This document shows, in pieces, positions 1-8,061 of a stretch of 64,000 nucleotides of DNA; position 1 is the first letter of the stretch, and each line of letters opens with the position of its first letter. The translations under genes and the position numbers were made by a program. Source of the DNA: Micromonospora sp. NBC_01796 (lineage in GTDB: Bacteria > Actinomycetota > Actinomycetes > Mycobacteriales > Micromonosporaceae); assembly GCF_035917455.1 (NCBI RefSeq), contig NZ_CP109078.1, forward strand, positions 1,302,001 to 1,366,000, written 5' to 3'. The notes under the pieces are model-generated. The model had not been told where the DNA came from. It searched no databases and was given only the letters and a program-made list of their open reading frames with translations.

Positions 1-38
1 CGGCCGGTCACCCGTTCTGCCTCTTCCTGCCGGGCTGA
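1..38 (+). CDS. 3' end of a VOC/glyoxalase-family gene (partial)
   Basis: Only the last 11 codons and the TGA stop (36-38) lie in the window. Frame 3 reads AGHPFCLFLPG, which matches the usual C-terminal ending of VOC-superfamily proteins (PAGHPFCL, the last beta strand before the end). The rest of the gene is upstream of the window. The hairpin at 71-113 follows the stop. Identification rests on this short tail alone, so it is tentative. Confidence 0.5.
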   Translation, partial: AGHPFCLFLPG

Positions 39-70
39 CAGGCTGCCGGGCTCGCACGGCACGCCCCGAT

Positions 71-113
71 CGGTCACGTCCGGCTCCGCCCCGTGACGGG
101 CCGGACGTGACCG
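71..113. terminator. Bidirectional hairpin between convergent genes
   Basis: Arms 71-84 and 100-113 are perfectly complementary over 14 bp, with a 15-nt loop. The element lies between the stop of the VOC tail (38, plus strand) and the stop of the acyltransferase (131, minus strand). No clear U-tract follows on either side, as is common in high-GC actinomycetes. Confidence 0.6.
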
Positions 114-130
114 TTCGGGGCGGCTCCGGC

Positions 131-1210
131 TCAGACCGGATGCGACCCGACCTGACGGGACCGCACCGGCACCCGCGCGAGGCGGTTCAGGGCGCGCTTC
201 AACCGGGGTGCGAGCGGGCGTTCGACCACCACGTGGATGGCGTACGCGAGGGCGCCCATGCCGCCGATCAGGGCGGCGAGCAGCACCCATTTCAGCCCCG
301 GATACGGCGTCACCAGCGGGCCGAACCAGCCCAGCAGGACAAACCCGATGTGGGCGTGGACCAGGTAGAGCGGGTAGGTCAGTGATCCGGCCACCAGGAA
401 CCACGGGCGGCCGATCCCGGCGGTGGCCTCCAGCGCGATCAGCGTCACCACCATGAAGATCAGCCAGATGACGCCGATGATGACCGCCGGGTGGAACCCG
501 GTCCGGTAGCGCTCGGCCACGTCGGCCGCGAACCCCAACCCCCGGTAGACCGCGTTCGCGTACGCCAGCACCAGGATCGCCACCAGCTCCCAGCTCGGGC
601 CGAAGCGGAGCAGCAGGCTCAGCGCCATCCCGGCGATGAAGTAGTGCGAGAACGTGGTCTGGAGCAGCAGGTCGGCGGCGGACGGCAGCAGCCCGAGTTC
701 GTGCAGCCCGGTCAGGGCCAGCCACCCCCAGAGCGCGGCCAGGACCCGGCGGCGGGTCAGTCCGACCAGCGCCAGGACGAACACGACCAGGTAGAACCGC
801 AGTTCGGCCCAGAGCGTCCAGTAGACGACGTCGATGTTGCCGACGTTGACCGCCGGGTTGAGCATGGTCAGGTTCGCCAGGTACTGCACCGGGCCGACCG
901 GGAACCTCCCGGAGACGACGCTCACCACGGCGGTGAGGGTGACCGCGACCCAGAACGCCGGATAGAGCCGGACGATCCGGGAGACGACAAACTCCCGAGG
1001 GGTACGGTTCCAGGCGCTCGACAGGACGACGAACCCGCTGATCACGAAGAACAGGTCGACGCCGAGGTAGCCGTACCGGGTCACCTCGCCGAGCACCGGG
1101 AAGGTGACCGGGCTGAGGCCCTGCATCCAGGCGGAGAAGGTGTAGTGGAAGACCACGACCGCCAGCGCTGCGATGATCCGCAGGAGGTCGACTTCGTACA
1201 GCCGCCTCAC
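131..1210 (-). CDS. Membrane acyltransferase (acyltransferase-3 family), last gene of a van-like operon
   Basis: 359 residues. I place the start at GTG 1210, which overlaps the TGA of the dipeptidase gene by GTGA; longer reading frames only run antisense-like through that gene. The product opens directly with VDLLRIIAALAVVVFHY, the conserved first helix of acyltransferase-3 proteins (arginine plus the active-site-type histidine), and has about ten hydrophobic segments and a basic C-terminus. Family members O-acylate sugars or peptidoglycan. The N-terminal membrane domain of VanT serine racemases also belongs to this fold family, and here the protein sits in one operon with a racemase, a D-Ala-D-X ligase and VanX. 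It could therefore be the detached VanT membrane module (supply or uptake of D-Ser) or an independent cell-wall O-acyltransferase; sequence alone does not decide. Confidence 0.8.
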   Translation of the reverse strand: MRRLYEVDLLRIIAALAVVVFHYTFSAWMQGLSPVTFPVLGEVTRYGYLGVDLFFVISGFVVLSSAWNRTPREFVVSRIVRLYPAFWVAVTLTAVVSVVSGRFPVGPVQYLANLTMLNPAVNVGNIDVVYWTLWAELRFYLVVFVLALVGLTRRRVLAALWGWLALTGLHELGLLPSAADLLLQTTFSHYFIAGMALSLLLRFGPSWELVAILVLAYANAVYRGLGFAADVAERYRTGFHPAVIIGVIWLIFMVVTLIALEATAGIGRPWFLVAGSLTYPLYLVHAHIGFVLLGWFGPLVTPYPGLKWVLLAALIGGMGALAYAIHVVVERPLAPRLKRALNRLARVPVRSRQVGSHPV

Positions 1211-1851
1211 GTCAGGTCGACCGGGCCGTACCGGGTGCTGTCGGCCCGCGTGTTCAGGGCCCAGTAGCGGTCGCCGAACGACCAGTGCCACCACTCGGTC
1301 GGGTAGTTGACCATGCCGGCGGCCGACAGTGCCGTACCGAGGATGTCGCGGTTGGCCCTGGCCTCGGGTGAGATGTCGGGCGAGCCGGTGAAGCAGGCGT
1401 TGGCGCTGGCCACCGGGCTGTCGTTGACGGCCGTACCCATGTCGAGTTCGTCGCCGTCGGCGGTGCAGAGGGTCAGGTCGACGGTTCCGCCGGTGCTGTG
1501 CGGGGCCACCTCGGGCGGCGAGACGTACTTGCTGGCCTCGACGTGCAGGCGCGCCGGCTCCCACCGTGGATACCGCTGGCGGAGTTCGTCCTTGTAGTCC
1601 TCGAAGTAGGTCGTCTGCAACGTCAGCGGCCGGTAGCCCTCGACGATGAGGAGGCGCAACCCGTACGGCAGGGTCCGCTGGGCGGTCAGCAGCCGGGCCG
1701 CGGTCTCCTCCCGCAGGTGGGCGTACGCACCGGCGGGGTCGGCGAGCCGGTCGTCGACCCGGAACCCGTCGATCCGACGCAGGTCGACCAGGGGTTCGTT
1801 GTTGTCACCGAGCGGGATCGCGGAGATCCGCCGGTCGGAGAGCAGGATCAT
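1207..1851 (-). CDS. vanX: VanX-type D-Ala-D-Ala dipeptidase
   Basis: 214 residues, close to VanX (202). Zinc-peptidase signature is intact: His118 and Asp125 in HSTGGTVDL, Glu186 as general base and His189 in EWWHW, and Arg74 in EGYRP matching the transition-state arginine of VanX. Family members hydrolyse free D-Ala-D-Ala so that the altered depsipeptide or dipeptide made by the linked ligase enters peptidoglycan instead. No signal peptide, consistent with cytoplasmic action. Start ATG 1851 overlaps the murG-like stop (ATGA) and its stop overlaps the next start, so it is translationally coupled on both sides. It lacks the carboxypeptidase features of VanXY. Confidence 0.9.
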   Translation of the reverse strand: MILLSDRRISAIPLGDNNEPLVDLRRIDGFRVDDRLADPAGAYAHLREETAARLLTAQRTLPYGLRLLIVEGYRPLTLQTTYFEDYKDELRQRYPRWEPARLHVEASKYVSPPEVAPHSTGGTVDLTLCTADGDELDMGTAVNDSPVASANACFTGSPDISPEARANRDILGTALSAAGMVNYPTEWWHWSFGDRYWALNTRADSTRYGPVDLT

Positions 1852-3023
1852 GACCCGTACCGCCCGGCGGCGTCGATGATCGCGGTGGCGACGGCCGCGG
1901 CGGCGTCGGGGCGCCCGTAGCGGCGGGCGGTGTCGGCCAGATGTTGGCGCCGGTCGGGGTGGTCGAGCAGCATCATGATCTCCTCGCGGAGGCGGTCGGG
2001 GGTCGCGTCGGGGCCGGCGAGCATCCGGGCCGCACCCGCTTCGGCCAAGTGCCGGGCGGTACGCCGCTGCTCGTCACCCCCGGTCGGGATCAGCGGAACG
2101 AACACGCACGCCTTGCCGAGGGCGGTCAGTTCGGCGACCGTTCCGGCCCCGCTGCGGGCCACCACGATGTCGGCGGCGGCGAGCACGTCCGGCAGCTCGT
2201 CGTGTACGTAGTCGACCACCCGGTACCGGTCCCGCAGGTGCTCCGGCAGCCCGTCCGCGATCAGCCGCATCCGGTCGAAGGAGAACTCGCCGCACTGGTG
2301 CAGGATCTGGCAGCCGGCGAGCAGGTCCGGCAGGATCTCCGCGATCAGGTTGTTGACCTGGACCGCGCCCTGGGCGCCGCCGGTGACGTACAGCAGCGGC
2401 AGGTGCGGGTCGAGGCGGTACGCGGCCAGCGCCCGACCCCGGTCACCGCGCAGGATCTCGGGCCGGATCGGGTTGCCGGTGACCACCGCACGGGCCCTCG
2501 CCCGTTCGGGCAGGTGGTCGACCGAGGACTCGTGGCTGAGCAGGATCCGGTCCGCGATCCGGGCCAGGATCCGGTTCGCCAGCCCGAGGGTGAGGATCTG
2601 CTCGTGCATGACCAGCGGCCGGCGGGTCAACCAGGCCGCGATCCCGATCGGTACGGAGACGTACCCGCCGGTGGAGAGGACCACGGCGGGCCGGGTACGG
2701 GCCACGATCATGATCGCCTGGAGGATGCCGAGCGGGATCCGGAACGCGTCCGCGAAGTTGCGCCCCAGCTCCCGCAGGTTCGGTGACCGGCGCAGCTTCC
2801 CGGTGGTGATCGCCTGGAACGGGATGCCCTCCTGTCGGGCGATCTTCGCCTCCAGGCCGTGCGCGACACCGACCCAGAGCAGTTCCGGTTCGGTGCCGGC
2901 GACCGCGAGCCGGGCGCGCAGCGTACGGATGGTGGTCAACGCCGGATAGGTGTGCCCGCCGGTCCCGCCGCCGGTGACGACCACCCGGATCCCGCGCAGG
3001 TGCTCCGCGCTGTAGATGACCAT
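1848..3023 (-). CDS. MurG paralog (UDP-GlcNAc:lipid I glycosyltransferase)
   Basis: 391 residues. The MurG signature GGGTGGHTYP is near residue 20, followed by STGGYVSVP, HEQ and GLANR. The family consensus HEQNxxxG appears here as HEQILTLG, so the usual Asn after Gln is replaced. The C-terminal UDP-sugar-binding half has ARSGAGTVAEL and a GGDEQ segment. MurG adds GlcNAc to lipid I on the inner membrane face to give lipid II. A housekeeping murG is expected in the dcw cluster, so this copy inside a VanX/ligase/racemase operon is probably a dedicated paralog for altered precursors. It starts 3 bp after the ligase stop and ends overlapping vanX. Confidence 0.85.
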   Translation of the reverse strand: MVIYSAEHLRGIRVVVTGGGTGGHTYPALTTIRTLRARLAVAGTEPELLWVGVAHGLEAKIARQEGIPFQAITTGKLRRSPNLRELGRNFADAFRIPLGILQAIMIVARTRPAVVLSTGGYVSVPIGIAAWLTRRPLVMHEQILTLGLANRILARIADRILLSHESSVDHLPERARARAVVTGNPIRPEILRGDRGRALAAYRLDPHLPLLYVTGGAQGAVQVNNLIAEILPDLLAGCQILHQCGEFSFDRMRLIADGLPEHLRDRYRVVDYVHDELPDVLAAADIVVARSGAGTVAELTALGKACVFVPLIPTGGDEQRRTARHLAEAGAARMLAGPDATPDRLREEIMMLLDHPDRRQHLADTARRYGRPDAAAAVATAIIDAAGRYGS

Positions 3024-3026
3024 GGG

Positions 3027-4016
3027 TCAGGCCGCCGCCGCGCCGAGCCGGGATTCCTTGAGCGCACCCGCGACCAGGATGTCGAGCAGGGCGGGGAAGG
3101 TGATCCCGGCCCGCTGCCAGATCTGCGGGTACTGCGAGGCGGCGGTGAAACCGGGGAACGTGTTGACCTCGTTGACCACCGGTTCCTGCCCGGTGTGCGG
3201 GAGGAAGAAGTCGACCCGGAGCAGCCCCCGGCAGCCCAGGGTGGTGAACGCCCGCACCGCCCGGTCCTGGAGCATCCGGGTCGAGTCGGGGTCGAGCGCG
3301 GCCGGGATGTGGAAGACCGCCCCGCCGTCGTACTTGGCGTCGTAGTCGAAGAAGGCGGCGCTGGCGACACTGATCTCCAGCGGTGGACCGGCCTCGATCC
3401 GGCCGTCCGGGTGTTCCAGTACGGCGACGTCGATCTCGCGTCCGCGTACCGCCGCCTCGACCAGTACCCGCGTGTCACTCTCCCGCGCCAACTCCAACGC
3501 GGCCGGCAACTGCTCCCACCGCTCCACCTTGGACACACCGATGCTGGAGCCGGCGCGGGCGGGCTTGACGAAGACGGGCAGGCCCAGCCGGTCCCGGTCG
3601 GCCGCCGACAGTTCCTGCCCCGGACGCAGGGTCACCCCGTCGGCGACCCGCAGTCCGTCGGCGGCGAGGAGGCGCTTGGTGACCTCCTTGTCCATCCCGG
3701 CTGCGCTGGCGAAGACCCCGTTTCCGACGTACGCGACGCCGAGCCACTCCAGCATCGACTGGACCGTCCCGTCCTCCCCGTACGGGCCGTGCAGTGCCGG
3801 GAACACGACGTCCTGGCTGCTCAGGGCCTTGAGTGCGGTGGTGAGGGTGGCCGGGTGGCCGTCGATACGCCACCGGCCGTCCCGCTCGATCAGGACCTCG
3901 GTCACGTCGTACGCGTCGCGGTCGAGGTGGGCGAGGATGCTCTCCGCCGAGCGGCGGGAAACGTCGTGCTCGCCGCTGCGCCCACCGAAGAGCACCGCCA
4001 GCCGGATGTTCGTCAA
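3027..4016 (-). CDS. D-Ala-D-X ligase (Ddl/Van family)
   Basis: 329 residues, ATP-grasp. N-terminal FGGRSGEHDVS and C-terminal NEVNTFPGFT are hallmark motifs; TLGCRGLLRVDFF resembles resistance ligases. The omega-loop region (about 221-239, KYDGGAVFHIPA) is short, as in D-Ala-D-Ala or VanC/VanG-type D-Ala-D-Ser ligases, and lacks the longer loop of VanA/VanB D-Ala-D-Lac ligases (comparison from memory). Together with a linked racemase and no VanH-type lactate dehydrogenase, D-Ser or D-Ala is the more likely second substrate. Start is a TTG at 4016, one base after the racemase TGA, supported by GGAG seven bases upstream. A housekeeping ddl should exist elsewhere. Confidence 0.85.
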   Translation of the reverse strand: MTNIRLAVLFGGRSGEHDVSRRSAESILAHLDRDAYDVTEVLIERDGRWRIDGHPATLTTALKALSSQDVVFPALHGPYGEDGTVQSMLEWLGVAYVGNGVFASAAGMDKEVTKRLLAADGLRVADGVTLRPGQELSAADRDRLGLPVFVKPARAGSSIGVSKVERWEQLPAALELARESDTRVLVEAAVRGREIDVAVLEHPDGRIEAGPPLEISVASAAFFDYDAKYDGGAVFHIPAALDPDSTRMLQDRAVRAFTTLGCRGLLRVDFFLPHTGQEPVVNEVNTFPGFTAASQYPQIWQRAGITFPALLDILVAGALKESRLGAAAA

Positions 4017-4017
4017 C

Positions 4018-5181
4018 TCATCGCTCCAAGTGAAGATGTACCCGCGCCACCCGCGCGCCGATCCCGGTCATGACCTCGTGCGGATTGGTCCCCGCCCACC
4101 GCGCCCACTCCCCCACCGTCGGCTCCGCCGCCGCAGCACCCGGTGCCCCGCCGCCAGCGCCGGCAGCGCCGGGACCGAAGACGACAACCTCGTCGCCGAG
4201 GGCCACCGGCAGGTCACCGGCGTCGACGACGCACTGGTCCATGGCGATCCGGCCGACGATCGGGCACCGCCGACCGCCGAGCCACACCGACGCCCGATCC
4301 TCGGTGGTCCGGGACAGCCCGTCGGCGTACCCGAGCGGGATCAGCGCGAGGGTGGTCGCCCGGTCGGTGACGTGTTCGGGCCCGTACGACACCCCGCTGC
4401 CGGCCGGCACCCGCTTGACGTTGACCACGCTGGTTCGCAGGGTCATCGCGGGGCGCAGTCCGAACCGTCCGGGACCGGTCGGGTCGAACGGGTCGACGCC
4501 GTACAGGGCGAGTCCGATCCGGCAGAGGTCGTACCGCGCCTCCGGTACGCCGAGCGCTGCCGCCGAGTTGGCCAGGTGGACCACCTCGGGGGTCAGGCAC
4601 GCGTCCCGGGCGATCCGCAGCGCCTCCCGGAACGTCGACACCTGACCGGTGACGCTCCGGCTGCCCGGCTCCTCGGCGTTGGTGAGGTGGGACCACACCC
4701 CCCGTACGCGGACGCTGCCCTCGGCCTCGTACTTGCGGGCCCAGGCGACGAGTTCGGGCCAGTCGTCGCCGTTGGCACCGTTGCGGGACAGGCCGATGTC
4801 GGCCTTGAGCTGCACTGTCGCGGGGGTACCGAGCCGGGTGGCCGCACCGGCGACCGAGTGCAGGTGGGTGAGGGTCGACACCGCGATGTCGACCCGCGCG
4901 GTGATCAGGTGGGTGAAGTCCTCGTCCGGGCGGTGCAGCCAGCTCAGGATCGGCGCCCGGATCCCCGCCGTACGCAGGGCCAGCGCCTCCGTGCTGGAGG
5001 TCACGCCGAGCCAGGTCGCTCCGGCCCGTACGGCGGCTCGCGCGACCGGCACCGCGCCGTGCCCGAAGGCGTCGGCCTTGACCACCGCCATCAGCCCGGT
5101 TCGGGCCACCCCGGCGACGGTACGGACGTTGTCCCCGATCGCCGAGAGGTCGATCACCGCCTCGGCCAGTTGCCCGCTCAT
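4018..5181 (-). CDS. alr: Alanine/serine racemase (PLP, Alr family)
   Basis: 387 residues from ATG 5181 (MSGQLAEAVIDL); the frame is open further upstream but that extension carries no family sequence. PLP-binding Lys35 in VVKADAFGHG and the second catalytic base Tyr266 in SYGPEH are both present, along with GYADGLSR and the Met-Asp-Gln segment of the C-terminal beta domain. An Ala/Gly/Pro-rich insertion sits near residues 345-360. The enzyme interconverts L- and D-alanine, or L- and D-serine in VanT-like forms. It is first in the operon and thus probably supplies the D-amino acid for the ligase behind it. The promoter must lie in 5182-5597. Confidence 0.87.
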   Translation of the reverse strand: MSGQLAEAVIDLSAIGDNVRTVAGVARTGLMAVVKADAFGHGAVPVARAAVRAGATWLGVTSSTEALALRTAGIRAPILSWLHRPDEDFTHLITARVDIAVSTLTHLHSVAGAATRLGTPATVQLKADIGLSRNGANGDDWPELVAWARKYEAEGSVRVRGVWSHLTNAEEPGSRSVTGQVSTFREALRIARDACLTPEVVHLANSAAALGVPEARYDLCRIGLALYGVDPFDPTGPGRFGLRPAMTLRTSVVNVKRVPAGSGVSYGPEHVTDRATTLALIPLGYADGLSRTTEDRASVWLGGRRCPIVGRIAMDQCVVDAGDLPVALGDEVVVFGPGAAGAGGGAPGAAAAEPTVGEWARWAGTNPHEVMTGIGARVARVHLHLER

Positions 5182-5349
5182 CGGGCCCGCCCGAGCGGGA
5201 GCGCGGTCGCCGGGTCCGCCGACAACCACGAGAGGAACGGGTGCCCCGCAACACAGGGAGTCACCAGATAGGTCCTTTCTCGCGATATATCGGGTAAATG
5301 CGAGCCGCACCCCGGCCCGACCAGGTCCCCCACCAACACCCTGCGCGAC

Positions 5350-5368
5350 TATACACAGCATGTATACA
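5350..5368. promoter_or_regulatory. AT-rich dyad, candidate operator for the van-like operon
   Basis: TATACA and TGTATA are perfectly complementary across a 5-nt spacer, and TGTATACA overlaps as a perfect 8-bp palindrome. The sequence stands out in a GC-rich background and lies about 170 bp before the racemase start. No regulator gene is adjacent, so the binding protein is unknown. Confidence 0.35.
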
Positions 5369-5427
5369 CGCAGTGTCTACACCACCAAACCCCACCCCAA
5401 CCCCGCCCCTCCCGCCGAAGGGCGCGC

Positions 5428-5485
5428 CTCTTGTAGAGAAAGAGTGGCTATCCCGGCGAGGGAGGCCACTCTTTCTCTACAAGAG
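5428..5485. repeat. Perfect 21-bp inverted repeat (hairpin) after arfB
   Basis: Arms 5428-5448 and 5465-5485 are perfectly complementary with a 16-nt loop; the left arm begins CTCTTGTAGAGAAAGAGTGG. It lies about 110 bp after the arfB stop on the minus strand and could act as its terminator. The arms are AT-richer than surrounding DNA and no U-tract follows, which fits an interspersed intergenic palindrome family as well as a terminator. Confidence 0.65.
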
Positions 5486-5597
5486 CGTCGATCTTGGCGG
5501 AGGTGAGTGGAGGCGGACACCCTTGCGATGATCGTCGGGGGGCGTGTGGATCCTGTGAAGAAGTGACCATCGCGCCGTTTTGTGACGGCAAACTCGC

Positions 5598-6017
5598 TCA
5601 GTCGTCGTCGGAGCGGCGTAGGCGCTTGGTCTGACCGCGTCGCTTCTTGTCCGCGATCCGGCGCTCCTTCGCGCCCCGCGAGGGCCGGGTCGCCCGGCGC
5701 GGCGGAGCCGGCGGCGCGGTGGCCTCGGCCAGCAGGGCGGCCAGCCGCTCCCGTGCCGCCTCCCGGTTCATGAGCTGCGACCGGTGCTCCGAGGCCGTGA
5801 TGGTCAGCACCCCGTCGACCAGGCGGTTCGCCAACCGGTCCAACGCCCGCGCCTTGAGATGCTCCGGCAGGGCGGTCGACCGGCCCAGGTCGAAGGAGAG
5901 CTCCACCCTGGAGTCTGTCGTGTTCACGCCCTGCCCGCCGGGACCGCTGGACCGGGAGAAACGCCAGTTCAGTTCCGCGTCGGGGATCGCCGTACCGGGG
6001 CGGATGGGCAACGTCAC
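5598..6017 (-). CDS. arfB: ArfB-type peptidyl-tRNA hydrolase (ribosome rescue)
   Basis: 139 residues, the normal length. The release-factor GGQ loop is present as SSGPGGQGVNTTDSRVEL, with the RF-1 fold following. The C-terminal 45 residues are a strongly basic tail (KERRIADKKRRGQTKRLRR) that in ArfB threads into the empty mRNA channel of stalled ribosomes. It releases nascent peptides from non-stop ribosomes without a stop codon. It lacks the codon-recognition domains of RF1/RF2, so it is not a release factor. Monocistronic, minus strand. Confidence 0.93.
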   Translation of the reverse strand: MTLPIRPGTAIPDAELNWRFSRSSGPGGQGVNTTDSRVELSFDLGRSTALPEHLKARALDRLANRLVDGVLTITASEHRSQLMNREAARERLAALLAEATAPPAPPRRATRPSRGAKERRIADKKRRGQTKRLRRSDDD

Positions 6018-6104
6018 GACGCCGGCCGTCCGGCTCGGACGATCGTCATGTCGTCAGCCATGGCTAGAGGCTAGCCTCCCGCCCCGCTACTCCCGCCGGC
6101 AATT

Positions 6105-7022
6105 TCAGCCGCCCTTGCCGATGATCGTGTCGGCCACCTGCTGGACCTGCTCGATCGGGATGGCAAAACCGATACCGATCGACCCCTTGCCGTCGATGGT
6201 GGCGATCGCGGTGTTCACCCCCACCACCTCACCCCGGGCGTTGACCAGTGGGCCACCCGAGTTGCCGGGATTGATCGGGGCGTCGGTCTGCACCGCCCGG
6301 TGCCGGTTGTTGCCGAGCTTCACCTGCCGGTCCAGCGCGCTCACGATGCCGGCGGTGACCGTACCGGAAAGTCCCAGCGGCGAACCGACCGCGAGCACCG
6401 GCTCACCCACCTTGGTCGCGCCGGGTTTGGCCAGGACCAGCGGGGCCAGGCCGGCGCCCGCCGGAACCTTGAGTACGGCGATGTCGCTGCCCGAGTCGCG
6501 CCCCACCACCCGGGCCGGCAACTGCCGGCCGTCGGGCGTCTCGACCATCACCGTCGGCTCACTGCCGGCGCTGGAACCGGTGCCGGCCGCCCCCGGACCG
6601 GCCGACGCGGCAGCCGCACCGGCCTGGGCCACTATGTGGTCGTTCGTGATCAGATGCTGCTGGTCGTCGATGGCGAAGCCCGACCCGGTGGCCATTCCGC
6701 CGCCACTGGCCACGGTCACCGACACCACACCGGGTACGACCTGCGCCGCCGCGCCCACCATGTCCGGCGGGAGCGCGGTCGGCGATGCGGACGCCTGCGG
6801 ATCCGCACCGTCCTGCCCGGCGACATAACCTCCGGCGAGCCCGCCGGAGGCGAGTGAGAGCGCGATCACGGCCAGCCCGGTCAGCAGAATCCGTCGCCAC
6901 CGCCGCCCGGCCGAACCGGAACCGTCGCCGTCCCCGTGGCCCCGCCCACCCGCCGCCGGGTCGAGATCGGGTGAGATGAACCATGGGCCGCGCGGCTCGC
7001 CCAGCCCGCTCTGCTGTGCCAT
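6105..7022 (-). CDS. HtrA/DegP-like membrane-anchored serine protease, no PDZ domain
   Basis: 305 residues from ATG 7022 with GAGGAG six bases upstream. Layout: Gly/Asp-rich cytoplasmic N-terminus, one membrane helix (about 44-67), a short linker, then a trypsin-like domain with His129 (ITNDHIVA), Asp180 (SGSDIAVLK) and Ser255 (NPGNSGGPL). The protein ends right after the protease domain, so the PDZ domain usual in HtrA is absent. A low-complexity Ala/Gly insertion (about 133-153) follows the catalytic His. The protease domain should face outside and act on misfolded or envelope proteins. It follows the VWA gene by 79 bp on the same strand. Confidence 0.9.
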   Translation of the reverse strand: MAQQSGLGEPRGPWFISPDLDPAAGGRGHGDGDGSGSAGRRWRRILLTGLAVIALSLASGGLAGGYVAGQDGADPQASASPTALPPDMVGAAAQVVPGVVSVTVASGGGMATGSGFAIDDQQHLITNDHIVAQAGAAAASAGPGAAGTGSSAGSEPTVMVETPDGRQLPARVVGRDSGSDIAVLKVPAGAGLAPLVLAKPGATKVGEPVLAVGSPLGLSGTVTAGIVSALDRQVKLGNNRHRAVQTDAPINPGNSGGPLVNARGEVVGVNTAIATIDGKGSIGIGFAIPIEQVQQVADTIIGKGG

Positions 7023-7101
7023 AGCGCACTCCTCGTCTGGTCGGTCCCGCTCCCGCATCCCCATCCAGCCAGTTCCCGAACACGTTCCGCGCCCGGCCCG
7101 C

Positions 7102-8061
7102 TCAGGGAAGCCGGGAGAACCAGACCATCGACCCCGCCGCCGCGCCCAGGGCCAGCAGCAACCCCACCCCGATGAACCGGGCCGACACGTCCTGCTCCTC
7201 GGTGCGGTAGCCGACCGACGTACCGATGTCCTGGTAGACGGCCCGCAGTTCGGCGCTCGTACCGGCCTCGTGGAACTCGCCGCCGGTCTCCTCCGCCACC
7301 GTCCGCAGGGTCTGACCGTCGACCGGCACCCGGATCGGTCGCCCACCCCGGTCGATGTAGCCGGCGGCGGTGCCGAACGAGATCGTGTGCACCGGCACCT
7401 TCAGCTTCACCGCGTCGTCCGCCGCCGTCATCGGATCCCGACCCGAGGTGTTCGCCCCGTCGGAGAGCAGCACGATCCGGGCCGGCGGCGGTTCCTGCGC
7501 GGCCTGGGAGTCCAGCGTCCGTACGGCCTCCAGGGAGGTGCTGATCGCCTCACCGATCGCGGTCCCCTGGACCCCGGTGCTTCCCTCGGCCAGGCGCTTG
7601 ATCCCGAGGTGCAGCGCGCTGCGATCGGTCCCCGGCGGCACCAGTACGGCGGCACTCCCGGCGAACGCGACCAGTCCCACGTTGAACTCGTCCGGCAGCG
7701 CGTCGACGAACTTCTGCGCCGCGATCTTCGCCGCCGCCAACCGGTCCGGTTCCACGTCGGTGGCGAGCATCGAGGTCGACACGTCCACCGCGACCATGAC
7801 GGTGGCCCGTTCCCGGGGCACCTGCACCTCCGCCGCCGGGCGGGCGAACCCGACCACCAGCAACGCCAGCATCGCCAGGAACAGGCTCGCCGGTACGTGC
7901 CGGCGCCAGGCCGGACGTTTCGGCGCCACCCGGTCGAGCAGGCGCAGGTTGGTGAAGCGGACCGCGTACTGGCTGCGTCGGCGCTGCATCAGGACGTACC
8001 CGACGGCAACCGCCAGTACGCCCGCGAGCAGCCACAACCGCTCCGGAGACTGCCAGGTCAC
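7102..8061 (-). CDS. VWA-domain membrane protein (BatA-like)
   Basis: 319 residues. One or two membrane helices near the N-terminus (about 10-25 and 58-75), a von Willebrand A domain with a complete MIDAS start DVSTSM and SDGANTSG, and a C-terminal membrane helix. Third gene of a MoxR-DUF58-VWA operon with 4-bp overlap to the gene before it. In this widespread arrangement the MoxR ATPase acts as a chaperone or remodeller on partners that include the VWA protein; the specific client here is unknown. Confidence 0.88.
   Translation of the reverse strand: MTWQSPERLWLLAGVLAVAVGYVLMQRRRSQYAVRFTNLRLLDRVAPKRPAWRRHVPASLFLAMLALLVVGFARPAAEVQVPRERATVMVAVDVSTSMLATDVEPDRLAAAKIAAQKFVDALPDEFNVGLVAFAGSAAVLVPPGTDRSALHLGIKRLAEGSTGVQGTAIGEAISTSLEAVRTLDSQAAQEPPPARIVLLSDGANTSGRDPMTAADDAVKLKVPVHTISFGTAAGYIDRGGRPIRVPVDGQTLRTVAEETGGEFHEAGTSAELRAVYQDIGTSVGYRTEEQDVSARFIGVGLLLALGAAAGSMVWFSRLP

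Larger units (their letters stand above)
5182..5597. other. Gene-free region upstream of the van-like operon
   Basis: About 415 bp with no supportable gene. It contains an AT-rich stretch unusual for this genome: a palindrome CGATATATCG at 5283-5292, and TATACA-cagca-TGTATA at 5350-5366, within which TGTATACA (5361-5368) is itself palindromic. These are candidate operator or promoter elements for the minus-strand operon starting at 5181. The strong inverted repeat at 5428-5485 occupies the other end, downstream of arfB. Confidence 0.5.

Noticed and set aside
1211-1564. N-terminal extension of the acyltransferase through vanX
   Set aside because: Arg/Gly-rich out-of-frame reading of vanX; the GTG at 1210 overlapping the vanX stop gives a normal family start.
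131-5181. Classical vanHAX glycopeptide resistance
   Set aside because: No VanH dehydrogenase and no VanRS pair are present, and the ligase omega loop is not VanA-like. A van-like, possibly D-Ser, unit fits better.
5182-5361. Longer start for the racemase
   Set aside because: The extra 60 residues have no Alr similarity and would cover the AT-rich regulatory region.
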